Assembly: GCF_018599185.1 (NCBI RefSeq)
Contig: NZ_JAHFVL010000001.1
Coordinates: forward strand, 372,001-436,000
DNA length: 64,000 nucleotides
Reading direction: 5' to 3'
From: Rhodanobacter sp. LX-99
GTDB lineage: Bacteria > Pseudomonadota > Gammaproteobacteria > Xanthomonadales > Rhodanobacteraceae
The position numbers and the translations under genes are program-made. Below are positions 16,437 to 25,384 of the stretch, piece after piece. Positions within the stretch are counted from its first letter, which is position 1; each line of letters opens with the position of its first letter. The notes beneath the pieces are model-generated. The model worked only from the letters and a program-made list of their open reading frames with translations. It made no database searches and was not told where the DNA came from.

Positions 16437-18151
16437 CACACTGCTCCGGATTCGCTGTCAAAAGGTTTGATGGACTGCGGCACCACGCGCGCGCCGAATT
16501 CGCGCTTCAGCGACTGCACCAGCGGATCGCCCTCGATCGCCTGCTCGGCCGCGGCCTGGGCCGCATCGCGCGCCTGCGCGGCACGCGCCGCCGGGGTCTG
16601 CGCGGCGGCAGTCTGACTGCTGTTGACGAAGCGCAGGCGGATGCGTTCGCCCAGCGCCTGGCCGATGCGCTCCTCCATCTGGCTGACCATCGGCTCCACC
16701 GCCAGGCTCATGTGCGCCGGCTGCAGCGCCAGCACCAGGGTCTGCCCGTCGCGCTCGCGCAATACCGCGTTCTGCGCCAGCAACCCGAACGGGCCGCGCA
16801 AACCGGCGCGCTCGATCAAGGCTTCCCAGTTCGGCAGGCCGCTGGCATCCCGCGCCAGCGGAGCTGCCACGGCGGCTGCCGCGGGAGCAGGTGCCGGACG
16901 CACATCCGGCTCCGTGCGCGCTGCCGGCGGCGAGGGGTAATCCTTCGGGCGTTCGGATACGGCGGCGGGGCGTGCTGCCGCCGATCGTGGCGGTACCGCC
17001 GACGTCGATGCCGGCGCGCTGCTCGCGGCCGGCCTTTCGACCCTTGCCGCCGTCGGCGTGCCACCGCCCGGCTGGAACGCCAGCATGCGCAGCAGCGCCA
17101 TCTCGAAGCCGGTGCGCGCGTCCGGCGCGAGCGCCAGATCGCGCCGGCCCGAGGTGGCGATCTGGTAATACAACTGCACGTCTTCCGGCGTCATCCGCTC
17201 GGCCAAGGCAGCCAGCGCGCCATCGTCGTCACTGTCTTCCTCCGGCCGATAACCGGGAATCAGCTGGATCAGCTGCAGCCGGTGCAGCACGCTGGCGATG
17301 TCGTCCAGCACGCCGCCGAAATCCGGCGAATACGAAGCGATCTGCGTGCACTCGGCAAGCAGCCGTTCGCCGTCGCCGGCGGCCAGCGCGTCGAGCACGC
17401 CCAGCACTTGTCCACGCGCCACGCTGCCGAGCATCGTGCGCACGTCGTCGGCATGCAGCGCGCCGCCGCCGTAGGCGATTGCCTGGTCCAGCAGCGACAG
17501 GCCGTCGCGCAGCGAGCCGTCCGCGGCGCGCGCCAGCTCGCCGATCGCGCTTTCTTCGTAGACGATGTTCTCGGCGCCCAGGATGTGCCGCATCTGACCG
17601 GAGATCTGTTCCGGCAGCAGCCGCTTCAGGTTGAACTTCAGGCAGCGCGACAGCACCGTCACCGGCAGCTTCTGCGGATCGGTGGTGGCGAGCAGGAACT
17701 TCACGTGCGGCGGCGGCTCTTCCAGCGTCTTCAGCAGCGCGTTGAACGCGTTCTTCGACAGCATGTGCACCTCGTCGACCAGGTACACCTTGAAACGGCC
17801 GCGCGACGGCGCGTACTGCGCGTTCTCGATCACCTCGCGCACGTCGTCCACGCCGGTGTTGCTGGCCGCGTCGATTTCCAGCAGGTCGACGAAGCGCCCC
17901 TCGTCCACCGCCGTGCACACCGAACACTCGCCGCAGGGATCGGCCGACTGCCCGCGCTCGCAATTCAGCGACTTGGCGAAGATGCGCGCAATGGTGGTCT
18001 TGCCCACGCCGCGGGTGCCGGTGAACAGGTAGGCATGATGCATGCGCCCGGTATCGAGCGCATTGGTAAGCGCGCGCACCACGTGTTCCTGCCCGACCAG
18101 TTCGGCGAACTTGCGCGGACGCCACTTGCGGGCGAGTACCTGATAAGACAT
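16436..18151 (-). CDS. dnaX: DNA polymerase III subunits tau/gamma
   Basis: Clamp-loader ATPase and replisome organiser. 571 residues from the ATG at 18151 (MSYQVLARKWRPRKFAELVG). Walker A GTRGVGKTT, a zinc module with CERGQSADPCGECSVC, Walker B VYLVDEVHMLS, sensor TTDPQKLPVTVLSRC and the SLRDGLSLLDQA lid. A Pro/Ala-rich linker (about 370-440) leads to the tau C-terminal domain. I see no A-rich slippery stretch like that of E. coli, so a shorter gamma form is not evident here. The 4.5S RNA gene lies just upstream. Confidence 0.96.
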   Translation of the reverse strand: MSYQVLARKWRPRKFAELVGQEHVVRALTNALDTGRMHHAYLFTGTRGVGKTTIARIFAKSLNCERGQSADPCGECSVCTAVDEGRFVDLLEIDAASNTGVDDVREVIENAQYAPSRGRFKVYLVDEVHMLSKNAFNALLKTLEEPPPHVKFLLATTDPQKLPVTVLSRCLKFNLKRLLPEQISGQMRHILGAENIVYEESAIGELARAADGSLRDGLSLLDQAIAYGGGALHADDVRTMLGSVARGQVLGVLDALAAGDGERLLAECTQIASYSPDFGGVLDDIASVLHRLQLIQLIPGYRPEEDSDDDGALAALAERMTPEDVQLYYQIATSGRRDLALAPDARTGFEMALLRMLAFQPGGGTPTAARVERPAASSAPASTSAVPPRSAAARPAAVSERPKDYPSPPAARTEPDVRPAPAPAAAAVAAPLARDASGLPNWEALIERAGLRGPFGLLAQNAVLRERDGQTLVLALQPAHMSLAVEPMVSQMEERIGQALGERIRLRFVNSSQTAAAQTPAARAAQARDAAQAAAEQAIEGDPLVQSLKREFGARVVPQSIKPFDSESGAV

Positions 18152-18230
18152 GACTATCAACGTTGGGGCAAAGGTTGATTGTGCCAAGTCGCGGGAGGTA
18201 AGTCAGTAAAGCACGCCCCAAAAGGGCGGC

Positions 18231-18334
18231 GGCCCCGCCAGCCACACCCCGGCACCCGAATCATTCGCTACCGTTGCTTCCTTCCGGACCTGGCGGAGTT
18301 TGCGAACTATCGTCGCGGGGGGACCGACGGGGCC
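18231..18334 (-). ncRNA. ffs: 4.5S signal recognition particle RNA
   Basis: On the minus strand the hallmark apical loop GGTCCGGAAGGAAGCA is present (read from about 18280 down). Base-pairing arms close the hairpin, with 5' GGCCCCG at 18334 and 3' CGGGGCC at 18231, giving about 104 nt. Ffh binds this loop to target membrane proteins. It lies upstream of dnaX, the common location. A short stem (CGCCC/GGGCG, 18214-18228) after the 3' end is a weak terminator candidate. Exact ends are estimates. Confidence 0.95.
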
Positions 18335-18411
18335 ACCATGGACGTCAAACGATTACGCTTGCTGCTCTTGCTGTTGCGCCAGCCTCACGCTGTCGCACCT
18401 TGTTCAGAAAC

Positions 18412-18504
18412 TGGCGGAGAGGGCGGGATTCGAACCCGCGATACGGGGATAAGCCGTATACACACTTTCCAGGCGTGCTCCTTCAACCACTCGGACACCT
18501 CTCC
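18412..18504 (-). tRNA. tRNA-Ser(GGA)
   Basis: 93 nt on the minus strand, with the 3' CCA encoded (18412-18414). Acceptor stem GGAGAGG/CCTCTCC, discriminator G, anticodon stem-loop CACGC-CTGGAAA-GTGTG with anticodon GGA, a long variable arm (TACGG...CCGTA) typical of serine tRNAs, and T-arm GCGGGTTCGAATCCCGC. It decodes UCC/UCU. A truncated copy lies about 85 bases upstream. Confidence 0.97.
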
Positions 18505-18588
18505 GCATAAACCCTTTCGCACCACGACCACGGGCGGGATTGTTCGGGCCAGCCTGGCGGCTGTCCAAATTCGTTCCCGACGAATTTG

Positions 18589-18647
18589 TCGAACCCTCGA
18601 TACGGGGTTAAGCCGTATACACACTTTCCAGGCGTGGACATCTCTCC
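18589..18647 (-). pseudogene. Decayed partial copy of tRNA-Ser(GGA)
   Basis: Reads as the 5' acceptor strand (GGAGAGATGTCC), then directly the anticodon arm and variable arm of the intact gene at 18412-18504. The D-arm is deleted, and the copy stops in the T-loop (GGGTTCGA) with no 3' acceptor strand. The anticodon-to-variable-arm stretch is nearly identical to the functional gene. It ends at a perfect 9-bp inverted repeat (CAAATTCGT/ACGAATTTG, 18566-18588). It cannot make a tRNA. Confidence 0.85.
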
Positions 18648-18739
18648 GCACGAAACTCCCTTCGCCGGCAATCCAGCCCTTCGAAGAGTCGGTAAGAATA
18701 GCGGGAGGTCCCCACACAGGCAAGCGAGCACGCGCCGAT

Positions 18740-19498
18740 TCAGCCGGCGCCGGCCCTGGGTTCCGGCGGTGCGGGCAAGGCGACGCGCCCGCCGGGAATG
18801 GCGATGCGGTAGCCGAGTGAAACCAGCGCGGTGCCGTCGGCTTCGCTGCCGTAGTGGTAAAGCAGCAACCGGGTGCGCAACGCCTCCGGATACTCCCGCT
18901 CCACGTCGTCGACGCCGGTATGCGAGGGGTTGCCGACCAAGCCGCAGTCGTGGGCGATGACTTCGCCACCGCCCGCACGGCTGGCCAGCACTTCGGGTAT
19001 CGGTCGGGTGTCGCCGGTGAAGACGAAACTGCCGTCCAGCGCCAGCCCGTACGAAGTGCCCGGCATATGGTGGCGGGTGGCGAACACGTCGAACCACAGG
19101 CCATCCAGCCAGAAGCCGCGGGTGCACGGCACCAGGCGGAACGCCTCCCAGAAGTTGGCGCCGCCCTCGGCCAGCGCCCCCGGGTAATCGGCAACGCGCG
19201 TCTGCAACCACGGCATCAGCGCGGCGTGGACGAACACCCGGGTGGTGCCGCGCAGGTGCGGGTCGAACCACAGGCGGATGAACAATTGCTCCAGTCCGGC
19301 CACGTGGTCCATGTGGGTATGCGTGATGAACACGGCCGGCGGCAACGCGTCATACACCGCCATGTAGCGATCGAGCGTGTCGGGGCCGCAGTCGATCAGC
19401 AGCAGCGGCACGCCAGCGCGTTCCAGCACCATGGCCGACGAGCCCAGCTCCACCGCGTGCGCGGCGCCCACGCCAAGAAAATGCAGATGCCAGTTCAT
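18740..19498 (-). CDS. MBL-fold metallo-hydrolase
   Basis: 252 residues. Metallo-beta-lactamase fold with the zinc signature THTHMDH near residue 60, [12 protein letters not shown] with the bridging aspartate, and a late [13 protein letters not shown] segment; it resembles ribonuclease Z-like and arylsulfatase-like MBL proteins. The substrate cannot be read from sequence. It is translationally coupled to kdkA (ATGA overlap at 19495-19498). The 235 bases between its stop and tRNA-Ser contain the decayed tRNA copy. Confidence 0.85.
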   Translation of the reverse strand: MNWHLHFLGVGAAHAVELGSSAMVLERAGVPLLLIDCGPDTLDRYMAVYDALPPAVFITHTHMDHVAGLEQLFIRLWFDPHLRGTTRVFVHAALMPWLQTRVADYPGALAEGGANFWEAFRLVPCTRGFWLDGLWFDVFATRHHMPGTSYGLALDGSFVFTGDTRPIPEVLASRAGGGEVIAHDCGLVGNPSHTGVDDVEREYPEALRTRLLLYHYGSEADGTALVSLGYRIAIPGGRVALPAPPEPRAGAG

Positions 19499-20220
19499 GG
19501 GGCCAGCGTACGCCCGTAGCGATACAGCAATGGTTGCCAGACGTTCTTCTCGAATGCCGCCTCGCCGTCGGCGGCCGCGCCAAGCTTGAGCAGCGACCGA
19601 CGCAGACGCTGCAGGTTCGCCCGCTGCCAGGCGGTGGCCGGGATGCGCATGCGGCCACGGTCGAAGTCGATCAGATACAGCGCGCCCGGCGTCACCAGCA
19701 CGTTATGCGCGTTCAAGTCGGCATGCCAGACGCCATCGCGATGGAAGCGCGCCACCAACGCCCCGACCTCCTCCGCCAGCTCGCCATCCAACCGCCCTGC
19801 CGCCAGGCATTCGGCCAGGGTCTGTGCGTCGGCGATGCGGCGGGTGATCAGGTCGGCGGCGTAGTACAGGCCATGCCGGCAATAACGCGCGGCCACCACC
19901 ACCGGGCCGGGCAACTCCAGCCGGGCGATCTCGGCGAGCAGGCGAAACTCCGCGAACGGACGCGTGCGATCGGCACCGGTCCACAGATACCGATCCCCCA
20001 TCAGCGCGGCGACCAGGCCGCCGCGACGGTAGTGCCGCAGCACGCACTCGCCCACCGGCGCGGCAACGATCGCGACGCCGCCGCGACCACCGACCTGCGT
20101 GCGCAATGCGCCGCGCTCGCGCCAATAGTCGGGCGCGAACCAGTCGTGCCCGACTTGTGGCGATACCTCGGCGTCGAACAGAATCGCGCCTTCGGCATCC
20201 ATGTGGGTTCGTTCCTGCAT
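19495..20220 (-). CDS. kdkA: 3-deoxy-D-manno-octulosonic acid (Kdo) kinase
   Basis: Phosphorylates Kdo in the lipopolysaccharide inner core, typical of Pasteurellaceae, Vibrio and xanthomonads. 241 residues. Kinase-like fold with the catalytic loop WHADLNAHNVLV and the metal-binding LIDFDRGRMR; it also has the KdkA-type GGRGGVAIV and LRHYRRGGLVAAL segments. Three adjacent ATGs (20226, 20223, 20220) and one at 20202 are possible starts; 20220 is used because a GGG lies at a fair distance. It is divergent from the GT9 gene by about 40 bases and coupled to the MBL gene, so the locus is LPS-related. Confidence 0.87.
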   Translation of the reverse strand: MQERTHMDAEGAILFDAEVSPQVGHDWFAPDYWRERGALRTQVGGRGGVAIVAAPVGECVLRHYRRGGLVAALMGDRYLWTGADRTRPFAEFRLLAEIARLELPGPVVVAARYCRHGLYYAADLITRRIADAQTLAECLAAGRLDGELAEEVGALVARFHRDGVWHADLNAHNVLVTPGALYLIDFDRGRMRIPATAWQRANLQRLRRSLLKLGAAADGEAAFEKNVWQPLLYRYGRTLAP

Positions 20221-20261
20221 CATCATGCCCAGTGACCGTCCACGATTCTAACCCAGGCCTT

Positions 20262-21320
20262 ATGACCCCGAACCCGATCACTGCCGCCCCCTCGATCTGC
20301 CTGCTGCGCACCTCCGCCATCGGCGACGTCACCCACGTGGTACCGCTGGTGCGCACCCTGCAGCAGGCGTGGCCACGGACCTCGCTGACCTGGATCGTGG
20401 GCAAGCTGGAACGCAAGCTGGTCGACGACCTGCCCGGCGTGGAATTCGTCACCTTCGACAAGGCCGCCGGCTGGGCCGGCATGCGCGCCGTGCATGCGGC
20501 GTTGCGCGGGCGGCGTTTCGACGCGTTGCTGCAGATGCAGGTGGCGCTGCGCTCGAACCTGCTCAGCCTGGGCATCAGTGCCGAGCGGCGCATCGGCTAC
20601 GACCGCGACCGCGCGAAGGACCTGCACGGCCTGGTGATCAACGAGCGCATCCCGGCACGCACCGGCGAGCACGTGCTGGATGCGATCGGCAGCTTCTGCG
20701 AACCGCTGGGGCTGCAGCAGACCCAGGTGCGCTGGGACATCCCGGTTCCCGACGAGGCACACGCCTGGGCCGCCGAACAACTGCCCGGCGATGCGCCGAC
20801 CCTGCTGGTCAGCCCCACCTCCAGCCATGCGCTGCGCAACTGGCGGCCGGAGCGTTACGCCGCGGTGATCGACCACGCCGCCTCCCGCGGCTGGCGCGTG
20901 GCGCTGGTCGGCGGCCCGTCCGCCTTCGAGCGCGAAATGGCCGACGCCGTGCTGGCGGCATGCAAGTCGCCGCCGCTGGACCTCACCGGCAAGGACACGC
21001 TGAAGAAACTGCTGGCCTTGCTCGGCCGCGCCCAACTGCTGCTGACGCCGGACTCCGGCCCGATGCACATGGCCAACGCGGCGGGCACCCGCGTACTCGG
21101 CCTGCACGCGGCCAGCAACCCGGACCGTTCCGGCCCGTATTCCGACCGCCGCTGGTGCGTGGACAAATACGACGAGGCAGCGCGCAAATACCTGGGCAGG
21201 CCAGCCAGCGAAATCCCGTGGGGCAGCAAGATCGAGAAGCCAGGCGTGATGGACCTGATCGGCGTCGACGAGGTGATCGAACGCTACGAAGCCGCCGCGC
21301 GCGACATGCGGTCGCCGTAG
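20262..21320 (+). CDS. Glycosyltransferase family 9 (LPS heptosyltransferase-like)
   Basis: Transfers heptose (or a related sugar) to the LPS core at the inner membrane. 352 residues. The family-9 N-terminus ICLLRTSAIGDVTHVVPLVR and the nucleotide-sugar site TPDSGPMHMANAAGTRVLGL (about 265-285) are clear, with a WRPERYAAVIDHA segment between. The pairing with kdkA supports a lipid A-Kdo acceptor, which fits a WaaC-like role, but the donor sugar is not certain. Its stop is seven bases from that of convergent DUF6165. The start is ATG 20262 with AGG upstream. Confidence 0.87.
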   Translation: MTPNPITAAPSICLLRTSAIGDVTHVVPLVRTLQQAWPRTSLTWIVGKLERKLVDDLPGVEFVTFDKAAGWAGMRAVHAALRGRRFDALLQMQVALRSNLLSLGISAERRIGYDRDRAKDLHGLVINERIPARTGEHVLDAIGSFCEPLGLQQTQVRWDIPVPDEAHAWAAEQLPGDAPTLLVSPTSSHALRNWRPERYAAVIDHAASRGWRVALVGGPSAFEREMADAVLAACKSPPLDLTGKDTLKKLLALLGRAQLLLTPDSGPMHMANAAGTRVLGLHAASNPDRSGPYSDRRWCVDKYDEAARKYLGRPASEIPWGSKIEKPGVMDLIGVDEVIERYEAAARDMRSP

Positions 21321-21327
21321 ATGCGCA

Positions 21328-21726
21328 TCAGACCGCCCGGTAATCCTGGTACGACTTCTCTTCCACCAGCTGCGAGCCCAGTTTCAGATTGATCTCGCGC
21401 TTGAACGCCGCGCGTTCGTCGTTGCGGAAATACACCGAACGCGCCAGCTCGATGAACTCGGCATCGAACGCCTGCGCCTTCTCCTTCAGGCGGATGCGGT
21501 CCTCGATGTCCCACAGCAGCTCGTTCACCGCCAGCAAGTGCGCACGCTCGCCGGAAATGTCGGTGCGCGAGGCAGCGTCATTGGCCCAGGTCGCGTTGAG
21601 CAGGTCCAGCTCGTTGCGCACGTTGGCCAGCTTGGCCGCGTCGGCGATCCGCCGCGACTTGATTTCCAGGATGGTGATCTTGTCGATCAATTCGCCGTAG
21701 GACACCGGGGTCTGGATCAGGCTCAT
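21328..21726 (-). CDS. DUF6165 family protein
   Basis: 132 residues, no known function. It starts MSLIQTPVSYGELIDKITIL and is mostly helical and charged, with EIKSRRIADAAKLANVRNEL and LLWDIEDRIRLKEKAQAFD segments and no membrane part or signal peptide. This matches a family of small proteins often found beside LPS glycosyltransferases. It lies 28 bases after hutH on the same strand and converges with the GT9 gene. Upstream in-frame codons overlap hutH and were rejected. Confidence 0.75.
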   Translation of the reverse strand: MSLIQTPVSYGELIDKITILEIKSRRIADAAKLANVRNELDLLNATWANDAASRTDISGERAHLLAVNELLWDIEDRIRLKEKAQAFDAEFIELARSVYFRNDERAAFKREINLKLGSQLVEEKSYQDYRAV

Positions 21727-21754
21727 GGTCTTGGCTTCCGTCAAAAAGGATGAG

Positions 21755-23656
21755 TCACGCCGCCGGGCGAAGCGCGCCCTGCTGCACCAGCGCGCAGACC
21801 GTGCGCACGTCGCCATCCATCGCGCGATCGCGGTGCATGAAATCGATGTGCCGGCGCAGGATCGCATGCGCGTCGCGCACGGCGGCGCCGGCATGGAAAT
21901 CGCCGGCACCGGCCAGCGCCGCGGCGAGCTGCTGCACTTCGGCGACGAACTGTGCGTAGTGCGGCTGGCCCTCGCGCGGTGCGTTGGCGATCTTCGCCGC
22001 CAGCGCCTGCCAGCCGCCGCGGCTGGCCAGCCGGCGTGCGGCGTTCAGCATCTCCTGGCGGTAGTCCAGCGCCTGCGCGGCGGTATACAGCTCCAGCGCC
22101 AGCACGTGGCCGAGGTCCTCCATCATCTCCAGCACGTGGCGCGCCTCGTTGGCCCCCATCGAGACGTGGTCCTCGGCGTTCGCGCTGGTCGGCACCGAGT
22201 ACACGCTGGCCGGATGCGCGCGCGTGGCCAGGTCGTTGACCAGCGCGGCAGCGGTGTACTGCACGATCATGAAGCCGGAATCGGTGCCGTCCTCGTTGCC
22301 GGTGAGGAAGGCCGGCAGGCCGTCATTCGTGGCCGGATCGACCAGCTTGTTGAGCCGGCGCTCGGAGATCGAGGCGAGCACCGGAATCGCCGCCTTCACG
22401 TAGCTCATCGCCAGCGCCAGCGGCATGCCGTGGAAGTGGCCGGCCGAGATCACCTGCTCTTCGATGAACTGCGCGTCGGCATTGTCCGGGAAGATCAGCG
22501 GATTGTCGGTGACCGAATTCAGTTCGATGTCGATCACCCGGCACGCCTGCGCCCAGGCATCGCGCACCGCGCCGTGCACCTGCGGCATGCAGCGCAGGCT
22601 GTAGGCGTCCTGCGGCTGGTGTTTCTTGCCGCCCTTGAACGGCAGGAAGCGGCGGTAGAACGTCTCGCGACCGTGGCGCTGGTTCGCCGGCACCCAGTCC
22701 CAGCCGATGTCGAAGCTGAGCGCCTGGTCGTCCGCTTCGTTCCACGCCTCGGCCCGCCACGGCTTGAAGCGCGGCACCAGGTGGTACGGAATGTCGAGCA
22801 GGGTGGACCCGGCCAGCAGTTCGCGCACGTGCGCGGCGGTTTCCACCTGGCCCGGGTGCGGCCGCAGCGCATGCACCTCGGGCCGCAAGGCGCCGCTGCG
22901 GCCGGCGAAGGCATCCAGCGTCATGGCCGCGGCGAGGTCGGCGGTATCCAGCAAGTGTTCCAGCGCATCGAGCGCCAGCGCGGCGGTGGCCAGCATCTGC
23001 GCGGTGCCGTTGTTGAGCGCCAGGCCTTCCTTGAACGACAGCCGGATCGGCGCGAGCCCGGCGCGCTTCAGCGCCTCGGCGCCGCTCGTCCGCTCGCCCT
23101 GGTAGAACGCCTCGCCGCCGCCGAGCAGCACGATCGCCAGGTGCGACAGCGGTGCCAGGTCCCCACTGGCGCCGACCGAGCCCTTCTCCGGCACCACCGG
23201 CACCACGCCGGCGTTGAGCATCGCCGCCAGCGCTTCGAGCGTGCTCACGCGAATGCCGGAGTGCCCGCGCATCAGCGTGTTGATGCGGATCAGCAGCATC
23301 GCCCGCACCACGTCCTCGCCGAACGGTTTGCCCACGCACACCGCGTGGGTGATGATCAGGTTGTGCTGCAGCTCCTCCAGCAGCGTGCCTTCGGGCGCGT
23401 GCGGATTCCCGCCCGGCAACTCGTCGCGCACGCGATGCGCGCCGAGCAGCTTGTCGGCGTTGCTGCCGAAGCCGGTGGTGACGCCGTAGGTCGGCTCGCC
23501 GCAGCTGACCTTCTCGGCGAGGAAATCGGCGGCGCGCTGCACGCGCGCGAGCCCGGCCGGGGCCAGTGAAACCTGGTGGCCGTGGCGTGCCACGGCCACC
23601 AGCTGGGCGCGGGTGAGGCTGTTGCCGTCGAGGACGATGATGTCGGTTGTGCTCAC
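21755..23656 (-). CDS. hutH: Histidine ammonia-lyase, long form
   Basis: Deaminates histidine to urocanate using an MIO group formed from Ala163-Ser164-Gly165 in GSVGASGDLAPLSHLA. 633 residues, about 120 longer than typical HutH. The extra sequence lies in two blocks, near residues 285-348 (between the LLAGS and QDAYSLRC motifs) and near 533-585. Histidine-type residues are kept: a Thr-His pair at the selectivity position (IITHAV) and SANAEDHVSMG with its glutamate. No other hut gene is nearby; hisS and DUF6165 flank it. An aromatic amino-acid lyase with other specificity is the alternative. Confidence 0.85.
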   Translation of the reverse strand: MSTTDIIVLDGNSLTRAQLVAVARHGHQVSLAPAGLARVQRAADFLAEKVSCGEPTYGVTTGFGSNADKLLGAHRVRDELPGGNPHAPEGTLLEELQHNLIITHAVCVGKPFGEDVVRAMLLIRINTLMRGHSGIRVSTLEALAAMLNAGVVPVVPEKGSVGASGDLAPLSHLAIVLLGGGEAFYQGERTSGAEALKRAGLAPIRLSFKEGLALNNGTAQMLATAALALDALEHLLDTADLAAAMTLDAFAGRSGALRPEVHALRPHPGQVETAAHVRELLAGSTLLDIPYHLVPRFKPWRAEAWNEADDQALSFDIGWDWVPANQRHGRETFYRRFLPFKGGKKHQPQDAYSLRCMPQVHGAVRDAWAQACRVIDIELNSVTDNPLIFPDNADAQFIEEQVISAGHFHGMPLALAMSYVKAAIPVLASISERRLNKLVDPATNDGLPAFLTGNEDGTDSGFMIVQYTAAALVNDLATRAHPASVYSVPTSANAEDHVSMGANEARHVLEMMEDLGHVLALELYTAAQALDYRQEMLNAARRLASRGGWQALAAKIANAPREGQPHYAQFVAEVQQLAAALAGAGDFHAGAAVRDAHAILRRHIDFMHRDRAMDGDVRTVCALVQQGALRPAA

Positions 23657-23711
23657 TGCTGCCTCATGGATGGATTGCGTCGTCTGTCATGGATCACCGG
23701 AAAGGTGGCAC

Positions 23712-25085
23712 TCACCCCATCGCCGCGGCCTGCTCCAGTTCCACCCGCAGCGTCTTGACCAGTTCGCCGCGCGCCACCTCGAACTGGTCCTCGCGGCGCA
23801 GGTCTTTCACCGTGACCACGCCCTTGGCGATCTCTTCCTCGCCCAGCACCACCACGAAGCGGATGCCGGCGCGGTCGGCGTACTTGAACTGCTTGCCCAG
23901 CTTGCCGCCTTCCAGCACCACCTCGGTGGCGATGCCGGCGCCGCGCAGCTCGCTGGCCAGCGCCAGGTAGGCCGGAAGCTGCGCCTCGTCCATCTGGGTC
24001 ACCAGCACGTCGACGGTGCTCTTCGCCGTATCGATCAGGCCGGCGTCGCGCAGTTGCCAGTACAGCCGGGTCAGGCCGATCGAGATGCCGACGCCGGGCA
24101 GGTGCGACTTGGTGTACTGGCCGGCCAGGTTCTCGTAGCGGCCGCCGGAGCAGATCGAACCGATCTGCGGGTGGTCGTTCAGCGTGGTCTCGTAGACCGT
24201 GCCGGTGTAGTAGTCGAGGCCGCGGGCGATCGACAGGTTCAGCGCGTAGTGCGTCTGCGGCACGCCGAAGGCGTGGATCAGGCCCAGCACTTCCTTCAGT
24301 TCGCTGCGCCCCTGCTCCATCGCCTCCGGGCCGGCGCCGAGTGCGTCGAGCTTGTCCAGCGCGTCCTGCAGCGAGGTCGAGCGCACCTGCACGAAGGCGA
24401 GGATCTTGGCGGCCACCTCGGCGCTCAAGCCGAACGCTTCGCCGGTCAGCGTATCGCGCACGTAGTCGGCACCGCGCTTGTCCAGCTTGTCCACCTCGCG
24501 CAGCACCAGCATCTGCTGCTCGCCGTCGACGATCCCTAAGCTTTCGAAGTAGCCGCGCATCAGCTTGCGGTTGTTGAGCTGGATGGTGAACGGGCCGATG
24601 TCCAGTTCGCGGAACACGCTGTAGATCACCGCCGGGATCTCGGCGTCGTAGCGCACCGACAGCGCGTCCTTGCCGATCACGTCGATGTCGCACTGGTAGA
24701 ACTCGCGGAAGCGCCCGCGCTGCGCGCGTTCGCCGCGGTACACCTTCTGCATCTGGTAGCGGCGGAACGGGAAGCTGAGGTCGCGCTCGTGCTCGGCCAC
24801 GTAGCGCGCCAGCGGCACGGTGAGGTCGAAGCGCAGCGCCAGGTCGGGCTTCTCGCCCTGCTCCAGCGCGCCGGTGGACTGCACGAAGTACACCTGCCGC
24901 TCGGTCTCGCCGCCGGTCTTGGTCAGCAGCACGTCGGCGTATTCGATCACCGGCGTCTCCACCGCCAGGAAGCCGAAGCGCTCGTAGTTGCGGCGGATCA
25001 CGTCGAGCATGCGCTGGAACGCGATCTGGTCGAGCGGCAGCAGCTCGAGCACGCCGGGCATGGTGCGGGCCGGGGTAAGCGCCAT
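23712..25085 (-). CDS. hisS: Histidyl-tRNA synthetase
   Basis: Charges tRNA-His. 457 residues from ATG 25085, chosen for AGAGGA upstream; an ATG at 25112 lacks a site. Class II core: motif 2 in [19 protein letters not shown] then [13 protein letters not shown], the histidine-binding [28 protein letters not shown] and motif 3 [11 protein letters not shown], then the anticodon-binding domain. Motif 2 ([13 protein letters not shown]) is closer to eukaryote-like HisRS than to the E. coli form and matches what I recall of xanthomonad HisRS. Confidence 0.95.
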   Translation of the reverse strand: MALTPARTMPGVLELLPLDQIAFQRMLDVIRRNYERFGFLAVETPVIEYADVLLTKTGGETERQVYFVQSTGALEQGEKPDLALRFDLTVPLARYVAEHERDLSFPFRRYQMQKVYRGERAQRGRFREFYQCDIDVIGKDALSVRYDAEIPAVIYSVFRELDIGPFTIQLNNRKLMRGYFESLGIVDGEQQMLVLREVDKLDKRGADYVRDTLTGEAFGLSAEVAAKILAFVQVRSTSLQDALDKLDALGAGPEAMEQGRSELKEVLGLIHAFGVPQTHYALNLSIARGLDYYTGTVYETTLNDHPQIGSICSGGRYENLAGQYTKSHLPGVGISIGLTRLYWQLRDAGLIDTAKSTVDVLVTQMDEAQLPAYLALASELRGAGIATEVVLEGGKLGKQFKYADRAGIRFVVVLGEEEIAKGVVTVKDLRREDQFEVARGELVKTLRVELEQAAAMG

Positions 25086-25208
25086 GGAATCCTCTACTGA
25101 CGATGGGGACATTCCGTCGCGCGGCAGGCCGCACGACGGCAGCCGTCAAGATTAACAGAACGCCGTCGCCCTTCCCCAGCGGATCGTCAACCGGATGCAT
25201 CGAACCTG

Positions 25209-25237
25209 TTGCCAAGCCCCCGGTCGACGATTAAGAT
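25209..25237 (+). promoter_or_regulatory. Promoter of tRNA-Pro
   Basis: -35 TTGCCA (25209-25214), a 17-base spacer and -10 TAAGAT (25232-25237). A GC-rich discriminator (ACGCGGC), usual at stable-RNA promoters, follows. The tRNA begins 13 bases further on. Confidence 0.7.
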
Positions 25238-25250
25238 ACGCGGCTTCCCA

Positions 25251-25327
25251 CGGGGTGTAGCTCAGCCTGGTAGAGCGCTACGTTCGGGACGTAGAAGTCG
25301 CAGGTTCGAATCCTGTCACCCCGACCA
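25251..25327 (+). tRNA. tRNA-Pro(CGG)
   Basis: 77 nt including encoded CCA. Acceptor CGGGGTG/CACCCCG, D-arm GCTCAGCCTGGTAGAGC, anticodon arm CTACG-TTCGGGA-CGTAG with anticodon CGG, and T-arm CAGGTTCGAATCCTG. It decodes CCG, the favoured proline codon in GC-rich genomes. It has its own promoter and terminator between divergent hisS and the DUF455 gene. Confidence 0.97.
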
Positions 25328-25340
25328 AATTCGACGAAGA

Positions 25341-25364
25341 AGCCGGCCTCGCGCCGGCTTTTTT
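25341..25364 (+). terminator. Rho-independent terminator of tRNA-Pro
   Basis: Perfect stem AGCCGGC/GCCGGCT (25341-25347 and 25353-25359), five-base loop, then a run of T (25359-25364). It starts 13 bases after the tRNA 3' end. It also lies downstream of the DUF455 gene on the other strand, 20 bases past its stop. Confidence 0.9.
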
Positions 25365-25384
25365 GTGCGTTCGACGCGAGTTCG

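Noticed and set aside
16018..16470. Small plus-strand frame starting in the CGGGAAT repeats
   Set aside because: Its Glu-Ser-Arg repeats are just the translated repeat DNA; the strand carries no ribosome site or family.
18480..18740. Possible integrative element between tRNA-Ser and its copy
   Set aside because: Only about 85 bases separate the copies and no integrase is present; recorded as a relic, not an element.
21755..23656. Phenylalanine or tyrosine ammonia-lyase
   Set aside because: The Thr-His pair and SANAEDHVSMG glutamate match the histidine-specific type better; kept as an alternative only.
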